A stretch of 7,428 nucleotides of DNA, from positions 1 to 7,428 of the forward strand of contig JAJZRK010000157.1 in assembly GCA_021802745.1 (NCBI GenBank), read 5' to 3'. Position 1 is the stretch's first letter. The number at the start of each line of letters is the position of its first letter. The stretch is from a bacterium (GTDB taxonomy: Bacteria; Gemmatimonadota; Gemmatimonadetes; Gemmatimonadales; Gemmatimonadaceae). The notes beneath the pieces are model-generated. The model saw only the letters and a list, made by a program, of their open reading frames with translations, was not told where the DNA came from and did not search any database. Position numbers and translations under genes: made by a program. This document shows positions 5,742-7,428 of the stretch, in pieces.

Positions 5742-6704
5742 TTAGCGTAGGAACGCCTTGCCGTTGGGGTTGTTTGATCCATGAATCTGCTGGTGGCAGT
5801 TCGCGCATGACCGGCCCGTGACTCTGTTGCCAGCCGTCGAGTTCGTTGCCGTGAACTTGTCGTAGACCGTCGGCGGATGGCGCGACGTCACGTGGCAGCG
5901 CTGGCACAGGCCAGGCAGCTTGGCGACGAGCATGCGGTCGTTGTTCGACCCGTGCGGGTCGTGGCAGGTGACGCACGAGTTGGCGACCGGGGCGTGCTCC
6001 CAGAGGAACGGACCGCGCTTCTCCTGGTGGCAGCTCGTGCACGACTGGTCCACCGTGGTGCCGGCGCGCAGCATCTTCACGTTCGGCGAACCGTGCATGT
6101 TGTGGCACGAGGAGCACTCGAGCGCCCCTTCGCGCACCGGCATGTGGTTGAAGCGATTCGTCTTGTTGACGATCGCCTGGTGGCAGCTCGCGCAGAGCTT
6201 GGCCTGCGTCGCTTCCTTCAGCTGCTTGTCGCCCTTCGGGCTGTGCACACTGTGGCAGCTGGTGCAGGCGACGTTGCGCTGCTCGTGCCGGCTGTTCGCC
6301 CAGAAGGCGTGCTCGCCGGAGACGTGGCACGAGGTGCAGACCGCCGAGGCTTCCACGGCGCTGACCTTGTTGAACTGCATCGGCTTCACCTTCTCAGGGT
6401 CGTCCACATGCTTGCTGCCCGGTCCGTGGCAGGCCTCGCAACCCCGGCCAGCGGCCGGCGTGCGCGGATCGGCGACCTTGAAGTGCAGGGTCTTGTCGCC
6501 GGCCTTGTTCTCGTGGCAACCGAGGCAGGTCTCCATGCCGACATACGTCGCGCCCTCGGCGGCCGCCGACGGCTTGGGAGCCTGCGTCTTCTGTTGCGCG
6601 CCCGCCGGGGCCAACGCGACGGCCCCCACGAGCACCGCGCCAACGAGTCGAATGAACGGCCCGACCAGGCGACCGCTGATTCCTCGACGCGTCCTATCTG
6701 TCAT
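5742..6704 (-). CDS. mtrA: Periplasmic decaheme c-type cytochrome, MtrA/DmsE family
   Basis: A 320-residue exported cytochrome that passes electrons along a heme wire from periplasmic donors into the outer-membrane barrel. The signal peptide has an Arg-rich start, a hydrophobic core at about 14-33 and a likely cut after AGA (36). Ten CXXCH heme sites begin at C60, C89, C123, C147, C171, C197, C222, C244, C267 and C300, the full decaheme set, with distal-ligand histidines such as HSVHSP, HNMHGS and HDPHGS. The C-terminus CANCHQQIHGSNNPNGKAFLR is typical of the DmsE/MtrA family, as is the length. The ATG at 6704 is supported by AGGAG 7 nt upstream; the open frame before it has no signal-peptide logic. 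mtrB follows after 17 bp. No outer-surface MtrC/OmcA-type cytochrome is in the window, so the terminal acceptor is unknown. DmsE is the alternative name. Confidence 0.95.
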   Translation of the reverse strand: MTDRTRRGISGRLVGPFIRLVGAVLVGAVALAPAGAQQKTQAPKPSAAAEGATYVGMETCLGCHENKAGDKTLHFKVADPRTPAAGRGCEACHGPGSKHVDDPEKVKPMQFNKVSAVEASAVCTSCHVSGEHAFWANSRHEQRNVACTSCHSVHSPKGDKQLKEATQAKLCASCHQAIVNKTNRFNHMPVREGALECSSCHNMHGSPNVKMLRAGTTVDQSCTSCHQEKRGPFLWEHAPVANSCVTCHDPHGSNNDRMLVAKLPGLCQRCHVTSRHPPTVYDKFTATNSTAGNRVTGRSCANCHQQIHGSNNPNGKAFLR

Positions 6705-6767
6705 GGCACTCTCCTGAACCGCTGTTGCAGGGGTGTTGAACTGGATCGTCCGATTTCCCGATGTCGA

Positions 6768-6784
6768 GTCACCCAAAGGATGAC
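6768..6784 (-). other. Small hairpin in the mtrA 5' leader
   Basis: On the minus strand GTCATCC (6784-6778) pairs with GGGTGAC (6774-6768), 7 bp including one U-G wobble, around a TTT loop. The wobble becomes an A-C mismatch on the plus strand, so it folds better in the mtrA mRNA. It lies 64 bp upstream of the start codon and no U-tract follows. Function is unknown; it may stabilise the mRNA or be chance. Confidence 0.35.
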
Positions 6785-6838
6785 AGGCACTGGGCATAAT
6801 GCTGACCCTGAAACCCATTCACAGTCGGTAGATCGCGA

Positions 6839-6849
6839 ATTCTACGTAG
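6839..6849 (-). promoter_or_regulatory. Candidate mtrAB promoter -10 with overlapping CTACGTAG palindrome
   Basis: TAGAAT (6844-6839, minus strand) matches the -10 consensus at five of six positions and sits in the most AT-rich part of the intergenic region. It implies an mRNA leader of about 125 nt. The 17 bp upstream hexamer, TTCGTG, is a poor -35, which would fit an activator-dependent promoter. The perfect palindrome CTACGTAG (6842-6849) overlaps the -10 and could be an operator. All of this is inference from sequence. Confidence 0.3.
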
Positions 6850-6919
6850 GAGATTACCCGACACGAATAGTTAGGGATGTCTGATCCCAGAGCTCCCGTT
6901 CGGAGGGTGGAGGCCCGTA

Positions 6920-6978
6920 ACGCCTTTACTGGAAACGCCTTGGAGCCATGCGACCAAGGTCGGCTGCCAGAAAGGCGT
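6920..6978. ncRNA. Nested-helix element upstream of mtrA (possible structured RNA)
   Basis: ACGCCTTT (6920-6927) pairs with AAAGGCGT (6971-6978). After a one-base bulge, CTGG (6929-6932) pairs with CCAG (6967-6970). An internal loop leads to CCTTGG (6938-6943) paired with CCAAGG (6954-6959), closed by a 10-base loop. In that loop AGCC (6944-6947) can pair with GGCT (6962-6965) in the internal loop, a possible pseudoknot. Short outer pairings, CCCG/CGGG (6914-6917, 6983-6986) and GTGG/CCAC (6907-6910, 6997-7000), extend the fold. There are 18 near-perfect base pairs in a coaxial arrangement. It matches no riboswitch I recognise, and the strand is undecided: minus would place it upstream of mtrA, plus would make it a separate small RNA. 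Confidence 0.4.
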
Positions 6979-7007
6979 CCGCCGGGGCGCGGTGGTCCAC
7001 GCGCATG

Positions 7008-7025
7008 CTCGGCGCCGGCGCCGAG
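7008..7025. repeat. 18 bp perfect palindrome
   Basis: CTCGGCGCCGGCGCCGAG is a perfect 18 bp palindrome in the gene-free stretch between the transposase fragment and mtrA. With no loop it suits a dimeric protein-binding site better than an RNA hairpin, although in GC-rich DNA short palindromes do occur by chance. No known operator is recognised. Confidence 0.6.
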
Positions 7026-7046
7026 TATTTCGTCGCCCGGAATGCG

Positions 7047-7077
7047 AAGCGGCACCCCCGTGTGGAGGTGCCGCTTC
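7047..7077 (-). terminator. Terminator-like hairpin, second copy of the mtrAB terminator stem
   Basis: The 31 bp here are identical to 3312-3342 except for the four loop bases (plus strand GTGT here, TCTC there). The minus strand again gives the better fold, with a U-G wobble in a 13 bp stem. It is followed on that strand by CGCATTCC rather than a U-tract, so as a terminator it is weak. Position fits the 3' end of transcription from the transposase side, insulating mtrAB. Confidence 0.55.
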
Positions 7078-7090
7078 GTCCTGCCAGTCG

Positions 7091-7109
7091 CCGGAGGAGG
7101 AGCCTCCGG
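7091..7109 (-). other. GGAGG hairpin preceding the terminator-like hairpin
   Basis: CCGGAGG (7091-7097) and CCTCCGG (7103-7109) form a 7 bp stem with a 5-base loop. In the direction of transcription it precedes the hairpin at 7047-7077, the same order as the pair after mtrB (3359-3373 then 3312-3341). The repeated two-hairpin layout suggests a dispersed 3'-end element. Confidence 0.45.
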
Positions 7110-7209
7110 GACTTCGTGCCTAGCGCGAGTTTCCCGCCGCGCGGGCGATAGCCCGGCTAAGTGATTGGTGTGCCGGCATCTACCGGCGCGGCCGCGTATA
7201 TACTAACCG
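7110..7209. other. Gene-free spacer between transposase fragment and hairpins
   Basis: No ORF or clear promoter is visible. It holds two minor hairpins, CGGGC-GATA-GCCCG (7142-7155) and GCCGG-CATCTA-CCGGC (7172-7187), and an AT-rich palindrome, GTATATAC (7196-7203), just beyond the transposase stop. If the neighbouring fragment is an insertion sequence, its terminal inverted repeat should fall here, but the other end is outside the window, so it cannot be identified. Confidence 0.4.
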
Positions 7210-7428
7210 CTACGTCGGGATCCCCAGCGCGGCGATGAGTCGCGCGTGCAGCGGCGTGAGCGTTTCGAGTTGCTGGGTGAGCCGCGGGCGTCCGTGCGTC
7301 GTCGGCCGCGCCACGGTCACGCGGCGGATCGTGGCGAGGTCCTCGAAGAGCGTGTCGACACTGCCCGCGTAGTCGGCGTCCCGCACGGCCGTGTGATGCA
7401 CGAGCGTGGCGAGCAGATACGCGACGAC
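7210..7428 (-). CDS. Transposase C-terminal fragment, IS1634/IS4-like (runs off the right edge)
   Basis: An open frame enters from the right edge and ends at TAG (7212-7210), giving 72 residues. The pattern is YLLATLV, then SVDTLFEDLATIRRVTV, a short basic segment, and LTPLHARLIAALGIP at the very end. This resembles the C-terminal tail of IS1634-type transposases of the IS4 superfamily, where a helix is followed by a 'LxxIrrVev' strand and a closing 'LtpeqkalLkaLGip' motif. The catalytic DDE residues would lie upstream, outside the window, so it is unknown whether the gene is intact. An internal GTG (7401-7399) is probably not the real start because the frame continues through it. Family assignment is from recall of the motif pattern, not from a search. 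Confidence 0.5.
   Translation of the reverse strand, partial: VVAYLLATLVHHTAVRDADYAGSVDTLFEDLATIRRVTVARPTTHGRPRLTQQLETLTPLHARLIAALGIPT

Noticed and set aside
5725..6330. N-terminal extension of MtrB by about 200 residues
   Set aside because: That stretch overlaps mtrA out of frame; the signal peptide and Shine-Dalgarno at 5724 define the start.
6900..7000. GEMM (c-di-GMP or cGAMP) riboswitch in front of mtrA
   Set aside because: Suggested by the cytochrome context, but the conserved GEMM blocks (GCAAACC, GAAA tetraloop, GACGCAAAGCC) are not present on either strand in the expected arrangement.
6819..7055. Small minus-strand ORF (78 codons) upstream of mtrA
   Set aside because: No ribosome site, Pro/Gly/Arg-rich composition, and it covers the structured region; probably chance.
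6877..7164. Small plus-strand ORF (95 codons) in the mtrA upstream region
   Set aside because: No Shine-Dalgarno, no recognisable motif, and it runs through the nested helices, the palindrome and the terminator-like hairpin.

Overview
The window is high-GC bacterial DNA, and every recognisable gene lies on the minus strand. A decaheme cytochrome/porin pair, a Tat-exported metallo-hydrolase, and GC-rich intergenic DNA with TGCGGGG-type minisatellites would fit Gemmatimonadota or a similar high-GC Gram-negative phylum. The MtrB-type outer-membrane barrel directly implies an outer membrane. The phylum is a guess; no rRNA or other marker gene is present.

Layout in transcription order, right to left. 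At the right edge (7428-7210) is the C-terminal end of what looks like an IS1634/IS4-type transposase. Next comes a roughly 500 bp gene-free stretch (7209-6705). It is rich in inverted repeats: a tandem hairpin pair, an 18 bp perfect palindrome, a nested-helix element at 6920-6978, and a candidate mtrAB promoter carrying a CTACGTAG palindrome. The mtrA-mtrB operon follows (6704-3379): a periplasmic decaheme c-type cytochrome of the MtrA/DmsE family and its outer-membrane beta-barrel partner, which together form a trans-outer-membrane electron conduit. It ends in a hairpin terminator. A Tat-signal metallo-beta-lactamase-fold hydrolase (3087-2119) comes next, preceded by a C-rich minisatellite. 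Then comes asnB (1888-185), a glutamine-dependent asparagine synthetase close to the Escherichia coli AsnB pattern over its full length. At the left edge, a second G-rich minisatellite leads into the start of an unidentified, possibly membrane-targeted ORF.

The most interesting part is the 230 bp in front of asnB. It contains a near-consensus promoter, a 28-codon ORF with five Asn codons clustered in an Arg-rich stretch, and an 8 nt segment in that ORF complementary to the 5' arm of the following hairpin. That hairpin is a perfect 13 bp intrinsic terminator with a U-rich tail, placed directly against the asnB Shine-Dalgarno. This is the architecture of ribosome-mediated transcription attenuation, here apparently sensing asparagine (charged tRNA-Asn) to control asparagine synthesis. 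The main caveat is that a similar CAATC-rich low-complexity sequence occurs elsewhere in the window (3237-3302), so the Asn codons could be a by-product of composition.
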